10,727 nt of DNA, from contig CAMWQH010000009.1 of NCBI GenBank assembly GCA_947176435.1, positions 1 to 10,727 on the forward strand, read 5' to 3'. Both the position numbers and the translations under genes were made by a program. The notes below the pieces were generated by a model, which was not told the origin of the DNA, did no database searches, and saw only the letters and a list, made by a program, of their open reading frames with translations. The stretch is from an uncultured Mycoplasmataceae bacterium. Lineage in GTDB: Bacteria > Bacillota_I > Bacilli_A > Mycoplasmatales > Mycoplasmoidaceae. Of this stretch, positions 1-7,831 are shown piece after piece (the first letter of the stretch is position 1; every line of letters starts with the position of its first letter).

Positions 1-47
1 ATATTATACATACATTTAAAAAAATATATTTCTATTGGTATTATGAC

Positions 48-53
48 TATAAT
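48..53 (+). promoter_or_regulatory. Putative -10 box for the large lipoprotein gene
   Basis: A perfect TATAAT lies 35 bases upstream of the lipoprotein start, which would give a leader of roughly 30 bases. No good -35 box sits 17 bases upstream: the hexamer there is TATATT, as is common in mollicute promoters. A Shine-Dalgarno-like AGAGG at 76-80, eight bases before the ATG, completes the initiation region. In DNA this AT-rich, isolated TATAAT matches also arise by chance. Confidence 0.45.
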
Positions 54-88
54 ATAAAATACTTTTATAAAATATAGAGGTAAAAATT

Positions 89-3000
89 ATGAAACTAAAA
101 AAAACATTAATGTCAATCTTTGCATTAGCAGCAACTGGATTAATCATTACTCCAATTGCTACTTCTTGTTCTAATGTAAGTAGCGATATCATTGATAACT
201 TAGTTAGCAAAGGAGATTCAAGTAAATTTTCTGAAGTTGCTGGTACTGATATAAAAAGCATCTTTAAAGAAGCTTTAAAATCTAAAGCTGGTTATGATGC
301 TTTTAAAGCAAAACTTGTTGATGATATTTTATATGCTTGATACAAAGATAAAAAAGACACACAAAGTACATTTAAAGACAATTGAAACAAATGAGAAAAA
401 CAAGCTAAGAAAGACTATGATGACAAAGTATCTTCTTACAAAGATTCGCACAGAAATGATTGATCTTACTATTTTCAAAACGAAGTTTTAGACCCTGTTG
501 GTGGAACAAAAGATGCATTTATTCGTGACAAAATTTGTCAAAGTATTAGAACAGAATTTAGTGATATCGTTTTTTCCTCAGATGATTTAAGACTTGCTGC
601 TGATCCAGTTGCAAGTTATTCATATGATGAAAGACTTCAAACTTGAAACGGTGGTACAAAAGACGAATTAGATAAAACAGAAAATTGAAAGAAATTAGAC
701 TTCTTTAGTTCGGTTGATCCCCTATATTTATCAAATCCTTTATTGGCAAACCAATATGCAAAGATGCAAAAATATGTATTTGACCAATACATGAACAAAA
801 TTAAACCTATATCTACTGCTATGTGTTTATGAAAATATTCTGCAGCTGATAACCAAATGAATTCTATTTATAACTCTAACTTAATTCCTTCTAGTGGCGG
901 AAGTTCATCTAATGATGATGCTACCGGTTTAACAGAAAGTTATGAATTACCTTGCTTTAAACCAGCAAATGGTCCATTATCTACTGAAAAAACAGCTTCA
1001 GATTTATACTTTGAATTTTCAAATCTATGAAAAAGCGATGTTGCCCAAGGAAAAACACCATTTATTCAAGATGAAGGTAGTACTAAAGTAGGAAAGATTA
1101 ACATTCCTAAAGATTTAACTGAAGACTCTGCTACGTTAATGATCACAGAAAGTAACTCTGCTTTTTCATCATTAGATGTTTCTTTTGCAGGTGTAGTTGG
1201 TGATTTGTGAAGAGCATATGGAACAGGTAGTGGGCAAGATGCTAACTTAAAAAAGTATCATACAGATCATCTTAACATTCCAGAAAATATACAAGATACT
1301 GATATTTTATCTAACTTCTTATTTCCTAATAATGATGTACCAAACGGTTCTTACACAATCGACTTATCTGATTTATATAGTTTTAATGGAACTGTTTCCG
1401 AAGATAAAAAAACAATAACAAATTTTTCATCATTATTGTTCAACCAACAATCAAGTAAGTATGCATACCATGACGGTAAAGAAGGTATAAGATATGTTAT
1501 ACCAGCTGTTAGATTGCAAGTTGGAGATAAAGCATTACCAATGGTTATGATCCGTGATAGTTTTGGTATTCATGTAATTGGTTTAGATTGTGCTGATTAC
1601 ATTGCTAATTATGTAGTTGGAAGTGAAAATAAACAATGAGAAGCTGAAGGTAATGTTTTAAAATATCGTTCTTTGATGGAATCTCACAATTTTGGTGACC
1701 AAGGAACAGGAATGGCTTTAAATTCAAAACTTAAAGATTTCTTTAAAAATAACTTGAATGACATGGTTTTAGGAATGCTAAAAGATGGAACAAAAGCACA
1801 CATCAATTCACTTTCAAGTGCTGATGCATCTACTGAAAAAGAAATTTTTGATAAAGATGTTTGAGGCAGTGATATTTCTCAACAAATCTTAAATTTAGTT
1901 ACAAATGCAAATATGTATTATGCATATTACAATTTAATTAGCACAATTGATGAAGCAAACAAGAAATTATTTGATAATTCATCTAAATATGTTACTAATA
2001 GTTTAATCCGTAAAACCGGAAACATTACAAGTGATATTTACAAAAACGGTTTAGCATGTGCTCTTCCATTTGTATTAACTTCTGGAGATCCCGGAAATGG
2101 TAATGACAAAATACTTTTAGAAACAAATAGCTACGATTGTACAAAAGTTGTATATGGTTTTGATGATTATTATTTGGAAGTCCCTGCATCTCACACTGTA
2201 ATCAGTGACATGGCTTCAAGAATTACTTCAAGTTTCCTTAATGAATTGTTAAATAATTTATCAGCCGCTGCTGAAAATTACTGAAATACTGCACAAGTTA
2301 ATCCTAATACATCTACAAGTGGGTCATTAAAATATAGTGAACACATTATTGTAAAACGTGGTAATAGCCAATCAGAAGACACAAAAGCATTTGATGCTGT
2401 TAACTTTACATTTAACGCATTTGGTGGGTCAGGAAATGATATGACTAATATCATTAAATATAAAACTTTTGAACAATATACTGAAAATGATGCTACAAGA
2501 TTAGAAACTGAATTTTCTGAACCATTAACTTCAATATACAAAACAGATAAAGTTATCTCTGATAGTACTCCACTTTCTTACTACAAGAATGATGCTTTAC
2601 CAACAGCTAATGACTATATTAGTTTAATTAATAATATTTACAAATCAAACTTAAATAGAACAATCACAACTAATGCTCAAACATTTAGTACAGATAGTGT
2701 TAACTATGCATTAACATTAGCTACATTAAAATGATTAACTGATAATAACTACAAGGAATTATTAAATCAATTAAGAAATAGTATTCCTGATTTTAGTTCT
2801 GCTGCAGTTGTTTGAAACGAAAAAGATTTAATTAATCCGTACAATAATACATTCAAAGATAGATGTGTAAGTGATGATGACTTTGCTAATGTATTTGGAT
2901 TTAAAGCAAATTACTTAGGCCTATACGATAATCGTTACCAAAGTACTAATAGTTCAATAAGTGGTTTAGATGAAATGAATTATGGTTTTATTTCTAACCA

Positions 3001-3892
3001 ATACTACTATCATTTTGCACCAATGCCTTATTATGTTCCATCAGAAACATCATCAGATGCTCAAACATCTTATTTACCAATTGGAATGAGTTTCTTAGGT
3101 ATTCAAACTTCTTCTTCAAGCCCAGAATTAGACTCAGAAGTCTCAGATATTATTTTTAGTAGAAACAATAAGCACTTATATAGTTCAGTTGAAAACGCTG
3201 TTTCTACAACTTTAGGTGACAAAGGTGAAGGTTCTTTATATCAATATGGTTCTGTTGAAAACCTTAAATCTTTAATAGAAAACAACCATTCTATTGAATC
3301 AATTAAGAGCTATGCTCTTGCTATTGAAAATGCAATCCCTAATAATGCTGATTATGAACTTATTGTTTCTCAAATCAAAAATGGTAAGGATACTGAAGGA
3401 AAACCATTATCAACATGAGAACAATATTCTCAATTATTATTAAGTGCTTTTGAAAGCACAGCTGAAAGAAGTCCTATTATTACAAGTGATATGTTTAAGG
3501 GATTTAACTTTGGTGACAATGGTTTAGGTGGTGTTGAACTTAAATCTAATGACACAACTTATGGTTCTGCAATTAAATTATCTTCAGGAGGATATGCAAG
3601 AACATATATGATCCAATTTAGTAAAAATGATCTAGTTGGTGAAGATCAAGCTGTCTCAGAAAATTTAATTAAGATTTTTGGTGGGACACCAAGAATAGGT
3701 GGAAAAGACGTTGGAAGAGCAATTCTTGATACAATTGCAGTTCAATATGCATTAAAATCTAACATTCAATCTTCAGCAATTACAGACATTATTAAAGAAA
3801 TTTACAATGGTAAAAAAATTAAAGTATTTGACCGTAGATTCAATGATCAATTAGGTGATACTTGAGTTTATGATTGAAAACACTCTAATTAA
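89..3892 (+). CDS. Very large surface lipoprotein, function unknown (1267 aa)
   Basis: This is a single reading frame of 1267 codons once UGA is read as Trp. I count 17 in-frame TGA and no TGG, and no TAA or TAG before 3890. The N-terminus is a lipoprotein signal: Lys at 2, 4 and 5, a hydrophobic stretch at about 7-24, and a lipobox ending ATSC with the acylated Cys at 27. The protein should therefore be anchored on the outer face of the membrane. No further transmembrane segment is evident. The mature part is rich in Ser, Asn, Asp and aromatic residues and has a Ser/Gly/Asp-rich linker near 269-277. A short motif, NFGDxG, occurs at 534-539 and again at 1140-1145. The segment at about 110-146 (Tyr/Trp-rich, then GGTKDAFIR) faintly recalls the N-terminal region of PrsA/SurA-type foldases, but this is only an impression. 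The start is supported by AGAGG eight bases upstream and by the signal peptide. It has a promoter and terminator of its own, so it is probably monocistronic. I do not recognise a named family. Confidence 0.9.
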
Positions 3893-3895
3893 TTA

Positions 3896-4642
3896 TTAAA
3901 AATCTTTAGTTAAAAAATAATAGCCTGTCAATATTGGTTCTTCCAAGACAGCTATTTTTTTTGTATATTTTTTTTGCTTTAAAAAAGTTAGCGTTTTAGT
4001 TTTACCACCACAAACACAATATTTCTTAATATTGTATTTTTTTGAAGTAAATTCAATTAAACTATCAACAAATCCTTTTGCTAAATGATTAGCTCCTGCA
4101 GCTAGTGCTGTTGGTGTGTTAAAACCATAATCAAACCAACTATATAAATTTGTTTTAGCATCAAACTCGTTCGTTCTTGTTAATTCAGTTGATGTATTAA
4201 GTGTATCAAATGCAAACGAAAAACTTGGAGCAATCATTACTCCATGTAATTTTTTATTATCTACAGCAATTGAAAAAGTTGCAGTTCCAAAGCTAATAGC
4301 ACACGCTTTTTTATATACTGTTTTTATATAAATAGCTAATCCCAGTATATCTGTACCAATTTCATTAATATTAAATTTAGATAAATCAAAATGTTCTAAA
4401 AACATTTGATTTTTAATCAGTTTTGGTGTAACTTTATAAGTTGCATGAAGTTTATTAATAATTTTATTATTAAAACTAGGAATAACACTTCCTACATATA
4501 TAGAAGATATTCTTTCATTAATAGATGGAAGTTTTATATTAGAAATTTTTTCTTTTTCAAATCTAATTATTTTAACAATTTTATTATTCTTAAAATATCC
4601 AATTTTTATATTAGTATTACCTGCATCAACGATTAAATTCAT
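3896..4642 (-). CDS. coaX: Type III pantothenate kinase (248 aa)
   Basis: CoaX phosphorylates pantothenate to 4'-phosphopantothenate with ATP in the cytoplasm, the first step of CoA synthesis. Family marks seen here are the N-terminal phosphate-binding loop DAGNTNIK (6-13) of the ASKHA fold, GSVIPSFN (51-58), GTD (96-98, matching the usual GxDR), SFGTAT (117-122, matching the usual DxGTAT), GVMIAPS (134-140), NTPTALAAG (175-183) and CGGKTK (211-216). The length of 248 residues is normal for the family (about 240-260). Two usual residues differ: Ile99 stands where GxDR has Arg, and Ser117 where DxGTA has Asp. The Asp of GxDR, thought to be the catalytic base, is kept as Asp98. Its only Trp codon is TGG, so it reads through in any code. 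It converges on the lipoprotein gene with 3 bp between them and diverges from the CNNM gene with 33 bp. No Shine-Dalgarno is visible, so the start rests on the N-terminal motif. The family call is firm; full activity is less certain. Confidence 0.92.
   Translation of the reverse strand: MNLIVDAGNTNIKIGYFKNNKIVKIIRFEKEKISNIKLPSINERISSIYVGSVIPSFNNKIINKLHATYKVTPKLIKNQMFLEHFDLSKFNINEIGTDILGLAIYIKTVYKKACAISFGTATFSIAVDNKKLHGVMIAPSFSFAFDTLNTSTELTRTNEFDAKTNLYSWFDYGFNTPTALAAGANHLAKGFVDSLIEFTSKKYNIKKYCVCGGKTKTLTFLKQKKYTKKIAVLEEPILTGYYFLTKDF
3919..3962 (+). terminator. Rho-independent terminator of the lipoprotein gene, inside the coaX 3' end
   Basis: The 5' arm AATAGC-C-TGTC (3919-3929, one bulged C) pairs with GACAGCTATT (3947-3956). 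An inner TTGG (3934-3937) pairs with CCAA (3943-3946) around the loop TTCTT. A run of eight T follows at 3955-3962. The hairpin starts 27 bases after the lipoprotein stop codon, the usual place for a terminator. It lies wholly within the last codons of coaX on the other strand. On the minus strand the same stem is followed by a run of six T (3912-3917), so it could also act on the coaX transcript. Confidence 0.75.
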
Positions 4643-4670
4643 AATTTTGTTAAGACTTTATATAAAATAT

Positions 4671-4676
4671 ATTATA
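4671..4676 (-). promoter_or_regulatory. Possible -10 box for coaX in the 33-bp divergent gap
   Basis: On the minus strand, 4676 to 4671 reads TATAAT, 28 bases before the coaX ATG. It overlaps the first base of the divergent gene's ATG (4676-4678). No -35 box is recognisable. The whole gap (4643-4675) is almost pure A/T and holds no Shine-Dalgarno for either gene. Both messages may therefore have very short leaders, or start inside the neighbouring gene. TATAAA at 4661-4666 could serve the plus-strand gene with an almost leaderless start. Confidence 0.3.
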
Positions 4677-5902
4677 TGAAAGTTACCTTAATCATTTTTA
4701 TAGTTTTATTAACAATTTTAAGTTGTTTATTTTCTGGTAACGAAACATCAGTAACTTCTCTTAAACCATATCAATGATTATCAAGAAAGTCAAATGACAA
4801 AAATAAAACTAGAACAAAATGTGTATTAAAAATATTAAATAATTATTCAATTGCTTTAGGATCAATTTTAATTGGGAACACAATATCAAATATTGTTTGC
4901 TCTTCATTAGTAACATTATTAGTTGAAAAATATTATGGTAATGCATATGTTGCATTAGCAACAGGAATATTAACTTTATTTGTTTTAATTTTTTGCGAAT
5001 ATTGACCAAAAACTTGAGCTAAAAGAAATGCAGTCAAGTGAATGTCTTGCTTTTGATGAACAATAATTGTATTTTATTATTTATTATGACCATTATGCAA
5101 GTTGTTTCAAAAAATATTTGAAAGAGATGAAAAATCAGCAACAGCCAGTGAGAATGATGTTAATTATTTAGTTAAAACGATTCAACAAGAAGGCGTTCTT
5201 GAAAGAGATGAAGCGAGTCTTGTAAATAACGCATTAAAGTTCGATGATACTCCTATTTCATCAGTAATGATTAGAAGGTTTGCTTATTTGAATACAACAG
5301 ATACTGCACAACAAATAAGAAATAAATTTATTAAGACGAACTATTCAAGAATGCCAGTATTAAACTCAAAAGGTAATCCTATTGGTTTTGTTTTAAGCAA
5401 AGATATTTTAAGAGACTTTGTTCAAGATTATGATTCAATTCAAAGTTTTAATTTAGAAAAATATATCAAAACACTTCATACCATTACTTGCAATGATAAT
5501 CTTGATGATGCATTAAGAATAATGCAAAGAACTAACACTCATATGTTAGGAATAACAAACTCTAAGAAACATCGTAAACTTTCTGGAATTGTTACTATGG
5601 AAATAGTAATTGAACAATTAGTTGGTAAAATATATGATGAAAAAGATAAAGTAGATGATATTCAAGCAATTAACTCATTTACATGAATTATTGATCCAGA
5701 TGTAAATGCTCATTCGTTTTTTAAAGAATACTTAAGTTTAAATTTATCAAATAAAAAAATTACTATTGAAACTTTTTTAAAACGTACTTTTAAGTTTAAA
5801 CATAATATTAAAGGTTCAAAATACAGGGCTAAAAAATTTTCTGTCACTATAGTTGGTTCTCAAAAAGGAAAATCTTTAAAATACGAGATAACTAAAATTT
5901 AA
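4676..5902 (+). CDS. CNNM/CorC (HlyC) family membrane protein with CBS pair, probable divalent-cation transporter (408 aa)
   Basis: The frame runs 408 codons with about 8 TGA Trp codons. Residues 1-142 match the CNNM (DUF21) membrane domain: a first helix at about 3-19, the SGNETSVTS signature at 20-28 (usual form SGxExAxxS), ILIGNTISNI at 64-73, more helices at about 90-107, EYWPKTWAK at 108-116 (usual GExxPKxxA), and a Trp-rich helix at about 121-140. A linker GVLERDEASLVNN follows, then paired CBS domains at about 190-320 beginning DDTPISSVMIRR. The C-terminal 70 residues fit the CorC/HlyC domain. Proteins of this family (CorC, MpfA, eukaryotic CNNM) are linked to Mg2+ or Co2+ export, with the CBS pair sensing ATP or Mg2+; the substrate here is inferred from family only. 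The start is set by the first helix, which must precede SGNET; there is no clear ribosome binding site. It is divergent from coaX and convergent with coaD, so it is probably transcribed alone. Confidence 0.9.
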
Positions 5903-5910
5903 TTTTAGTT
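5890..5910. repeat. Perfect 10-bp palindrome over the stop codon, possible shared weak terminator
   Basis: AACTAAAATT (5890-5899) and AATTTTAGTT (5901-5910) are exact reverse complements around a single T. They span the CNNM stop codon (5900-5902) in the 17-bp gap before the convergent coaD. An alternative stem in the same stretch pairs AATTTTA (5901-5907) with TAAAATT (5915-5921). A run of eight T lies at 5931-5938, about 20 bases beyond the first stem. Both stems are nearly all A-T, so termination is only a possibility. Confidence 0.35.
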
Positions 5911-5919
5911 AAGATAAAA

Positions 5920-6363
5920 TTACTTCAGTGTTTTTTTTAGTAACTTAATGTTTTTATTCATTTCTCTTATAGCATGTGATGAAATATTAACTAATGATGG
6001 ATTAGAAAGAAAAAATATTGTTTCAATGTTTTTATCTAATTTGTAATTTGCTTGTGCTAAAACTAATTCATATTTAAAATCATTAACGTCTCTTAAAGAT
6101 CTTACTAAATATTTACATTTATGTTTCTTAGCAAAATCAATAGTGAATTCTTTATTGATTGAAATCTCAACGTTTTTTAATTTTAATTTTTGAATTTGTT
6201 TTTTAACTTTCAAAAATCTTTTATTTAGGTCATCTTGTTCTTTATCAACATTAATAGAAACAACAATGTACAATTTATCAAATAATTGTGCTGCTCTTCT
6301 AATGACGTCAATGTGTCCTTTATGAAGCGGATTAAAGGACCCAGGAAACATTGCAATTTTCAT
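5920..6363 (-). CDS. coaD: Phosphopantetheine adenylyltransferase (147 aa)
   Basis: CoaD transfers AMP from ATP to 4'-phosphopantetheine, giving dephospho-CoA and pyrophosphate, the penultimate step of CoA synthesis. The nucleotidyltransferase fold shows at FPGSFNPLHKGHIDVIRRA (6-24), with the HxGH motif at 14-17. The segment VRSLRDVNDFKYELVLAQAN (87-106) is the CoaD hallmark (usual RGLRxxxDFEYExxxAxxN). IETIFF (113-118) and ISSHAIRE (127-134, usual ISSSxVRE) follow. Two details are atypical: the first HxGH residue is His where most CoaD proteins have Thr, a form more usual in NadD, and the tail is short (147 residues against about 160). The DFKYEL segment argues strongly for CoaD over NadD. 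It diverges from pta with 61 bp between them and converges on the CNNM gene with 17 bp. No Shine-Dalgarno is obvious. Confidence 0.92.
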   Translation of the reverse strand: MKIAMFPGSFNPLHKGHIDVIRRAAQLFDKLYIVVSINVDKEQDDLNKRFLKVKKQIQKLKLKNVEISINKEFTIDFAKKHKCKYLVRSLRDVNDFKYELVLAQANYKLDKNIETIFFLSNPSLVNISSHAIREMNKNIKLLKKTLK

Positions 6364-6424
6364 ATATGTCTATGAATTATTTAATTATATATAATTATAT
6401 ATATAACTATATATGGGAGAAAAT
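6364..6424. promoter_or_regulatory. Divergent coaD/pta promoter region, TA-repeat tract
   Basis: This 61-bp gap holds a long alternating TA tract (about 6385-6414). TATAAT reads on the plus strand at 6390-6395, a possible -10 for pta. On the minus strand TATAAT reads at 6394-6399 and 6384-6389, possible -10 boxes for coaD. The facing boxes overlap, so the two promoters would compete for polymerase. GGGAGA at 6415-6420 is a good Shine-Dalgarno five bases before the pta ATG; coaD has none. No -35 box stands out. Confidence 0.5.
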
Positions 6425-7405
6425 ATGTCATTTATTGAAAATTTAAGAAATAAAATTGCAATTAGTTCATACAAACCAAAAATTGTATTTGCTGAAGGAT
6501 GAGATAAAAACATTCATGAAGCAGCACAACAATTAAAAGAAACTAAAGAAGTTGTTCCGTTTTTAATTTTTAGAACACGTAGTGAAGTTTATGATGATAT
6601 TCTTGATAACTACATAGTTATTGATGAAATGGACTTAGATAAATATGCTAATGTCTTATTTGAATTAAGAAAAGCAAAAGGTTTAACTATTGACCAAGCT
6701 AAATCATTAGTTAAACAACCTAACTATTTAGCATCTTTAATGGTAAAAATGGGAGAAGCAGATGGTGAAATTTGCGGTATTCAATACACTACTAAAGATA
6801 CACTAAAACCAGCACTTCAAATTCTTAAAACAGCACCCGGTGCTAAATTGGTATCATCTGCTTTTGTAATGCAAAAAGGTAAAGAACAATATGTTTTTGG
6901 TGATTGTGCTATTAACATAAATCCAAATTCTGAACAACTTGCAGACATTGCATTAGGAATTGGTAAGTTTGCAAAAGATGTAGTTGGATTAACTAATTTG
7001 AAAATAGCTTTATTAAGTTATTCAACAGCAGGAAGCGGTGCTGGTGAATCCGTTGATAAAGTAAGAGGAGCACACGATATATTAATGACTCTTCCTGAAG
7101 CAAAACAATTTCAAATTTCTCCTGAAATTCAATTTGATGCATCTTTTGTTCCAGAAGTAATGCACAAAAAAGCAAAAAACTTAGATTGAGACACAAATGC
7201 TAAAATTTATGTTTTCCCAAATATTGATGCAGGTAATATTGGTTACAAAATTGCTCAAAGAATGGGTGGATATGAAGCGATTGGTCCAGTGTTAATTGGA
7301 CTAGCCGCTCCAGTTAATGACTTAAGCCGTGGTGCTTCTACAAGTGATGTAGTTAATTTAGCATACATTACAGGCTATCAGGCATTAGTTCAAAGAAACA
7401 AGTAG
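6425..7405 (+). CDS. pta: Phosphate acetyltransferase (326 aa)
   Basis: Pta converts acetyl-CoA and phosphate to acetyl phosphate and CoA. With acetate kinase it yields ATP, a main energy step in fermenting mollicutes. The protein is the short, single-domain type (326 residues; typical about 320-335). It shows the PTA_PTB pattern: FAEGWDKNIHEAA (22-34), GEADG (110-114), TLKPALQILKT near 126-136, SYSTAGSGAGE (198-208), FPNIDAGNIGYK (264-275) and GPVLIGLAAPVNDLSRGAS (287-305), which contains the conserved Ser-Arg pair at 301-302 of the active site. Two TGA codons (Trp26 and Trp255) are read through. The start is backed by GGGAGA five bases upstream. A strong terminator begins six bases after the stop, so the gene is probably transcribed alone. 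The usual partner ackA is not in this window. It is divergent from coaD. Confidence 0.96.
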
Positions 7406-7410
7406 AGAAC

Positions 7411-7434
7411 AAACTCCCATTTGGGAGTTTTTTT
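7411..7434 (+). terminator. Rho-independent terminator of pta
   Basis: AAACTCCCA (7411-7419) pairs perfectly with TGGGAGTTT (7422-7430) around a two-base TT; in practice this would form an eight-pair stem with a four-base loop. A T run continues to 7434 and is followed by ATTTTC. It begins six bases after the pta stop codon. On the minus strand the stem is not followed by a proper T run, so it looks one-directional. Confidence 0.92.
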
Positions 7435-7831
7435 ATTTTCTTGTTATATAAGAGCGATCTCTACTATCTGTAAATTACCAGTCAAGACTAAGATGAGATC
7501 TATTAATCACATAATAAATTTGATTGGCCACATATAACATATCCATATCATATTTTTGGTATATCCCATCATACTGAACTACAAATTCCTAATATTAATG
7601 TAATTAACACAATTAACCCTACAACTAAATGATAATCTCTAGTGCAAAATTTAAAGTGCAATTTCTATGGATGACTAAACAACCAAAAACAACTATGAAA
7701 AATACAAATAATTTGTAATTTATTACTCTTGTACCTTTGTATTTTTAATGTATCTTTTTTTCTCGTTGCTTAATGATTTACCATTTACTCTAATCATATG
7801 TTTTTGATTATATGAAAGAACAAAAGTATAT
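7435..7831. other. 397-bp gap without an intact gene
   Basis: No intact frame of useful size lies here on either strand, no tRNA-like fold was seen, and no recognisable terminator follows the permease stop at 7832. The stretch 7435-7502 holds nothing I can name beyond a six-base inverted repeat, GATCTC (7456-7461) and GAGATC (7495-7500), too far apart to mean much. The rest (7503-7797) reads on the minus strand as pieces of a membrane protein in three frames and is listed as a pseudogene. On the plus strand only a 15-codon frame at 7671-7718 is present. Confidence 0.6.
7503..7797 (-). pseudogene. Possible frameshifted remnant of a small membrane protein
   Basis: On the minus strand three overlapping pieces follow one another in the order expected of one broken gene. 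First, an ATG at 7797 opens MIRVNGKSLSNEKKRYIKN and stops at 7723. Second, frame 7744-7625 reads YKGTRVINYKLFVFFIVV, a likely membrane segment, then stops. Third, frame 7664-7503 reads FCTRDYHLVVGLIVLITLIL, a second membrane-like segment, then SSVWWDIPKIWYGYV, and stops at 7503. Each step needs a shift in the same direction, as from losing one base; the first falls near a run of five A. A TATAAT lies at 7812-7807 just before the ATG. The sum would be a protein of roughly 85-95 residues with two helices. I do not recognise the family. AT-rich DNA often yields hydrophobic nonsense, so this is tentative; sequencing error could also explain the shifts. Confidence 0.35.

Noticed and set aside
16..261. 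81-codon minus-strand frame over the lipoprotein start
   Set aside because: It is antisense to the signal peptide and promoter of the lipoprotein gene, and its composition is that of a complement shadow.
89..3892. Reading the lipoprotein region as a row of small genes or a pseudogene
   Set aside because: Every apparent stop is TGA in one frame, with no TAA or TAG until 3890. With UGA as Trp it is one intact gene, and neighbouring conserved genes such as guaA and pta need the same code.
4406..4636. 76-codon plus-strand frame opposite coaX
   Set aside because: It is a shadow of the conserved CoaX N-terminal half, and its Ile/Asn/Phe-rich product has no motif.
4716..4726. Lipobox-like LTILSC at the start of the CNNM gene
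   Set aside because: The hydrophobic segment is the first helix of the CNNM domain and must stay attached ahead of SGNETSVTS, so cleavage at this Cys is unlikely.
6381..6414. TA-repeat tract as a phase-variation switch for pta or coaD
   Set aside because: The tract is short and interrupted, and both genes encode core metabolism. A shared pair of -10 boxes explains it more simply.
7435..7502. Possible tRNA or small structured RNA after pta
   Set aside because: No cloverleaf, anticodon stem or CCA end can be built; only a six-base inverted repeat is present.
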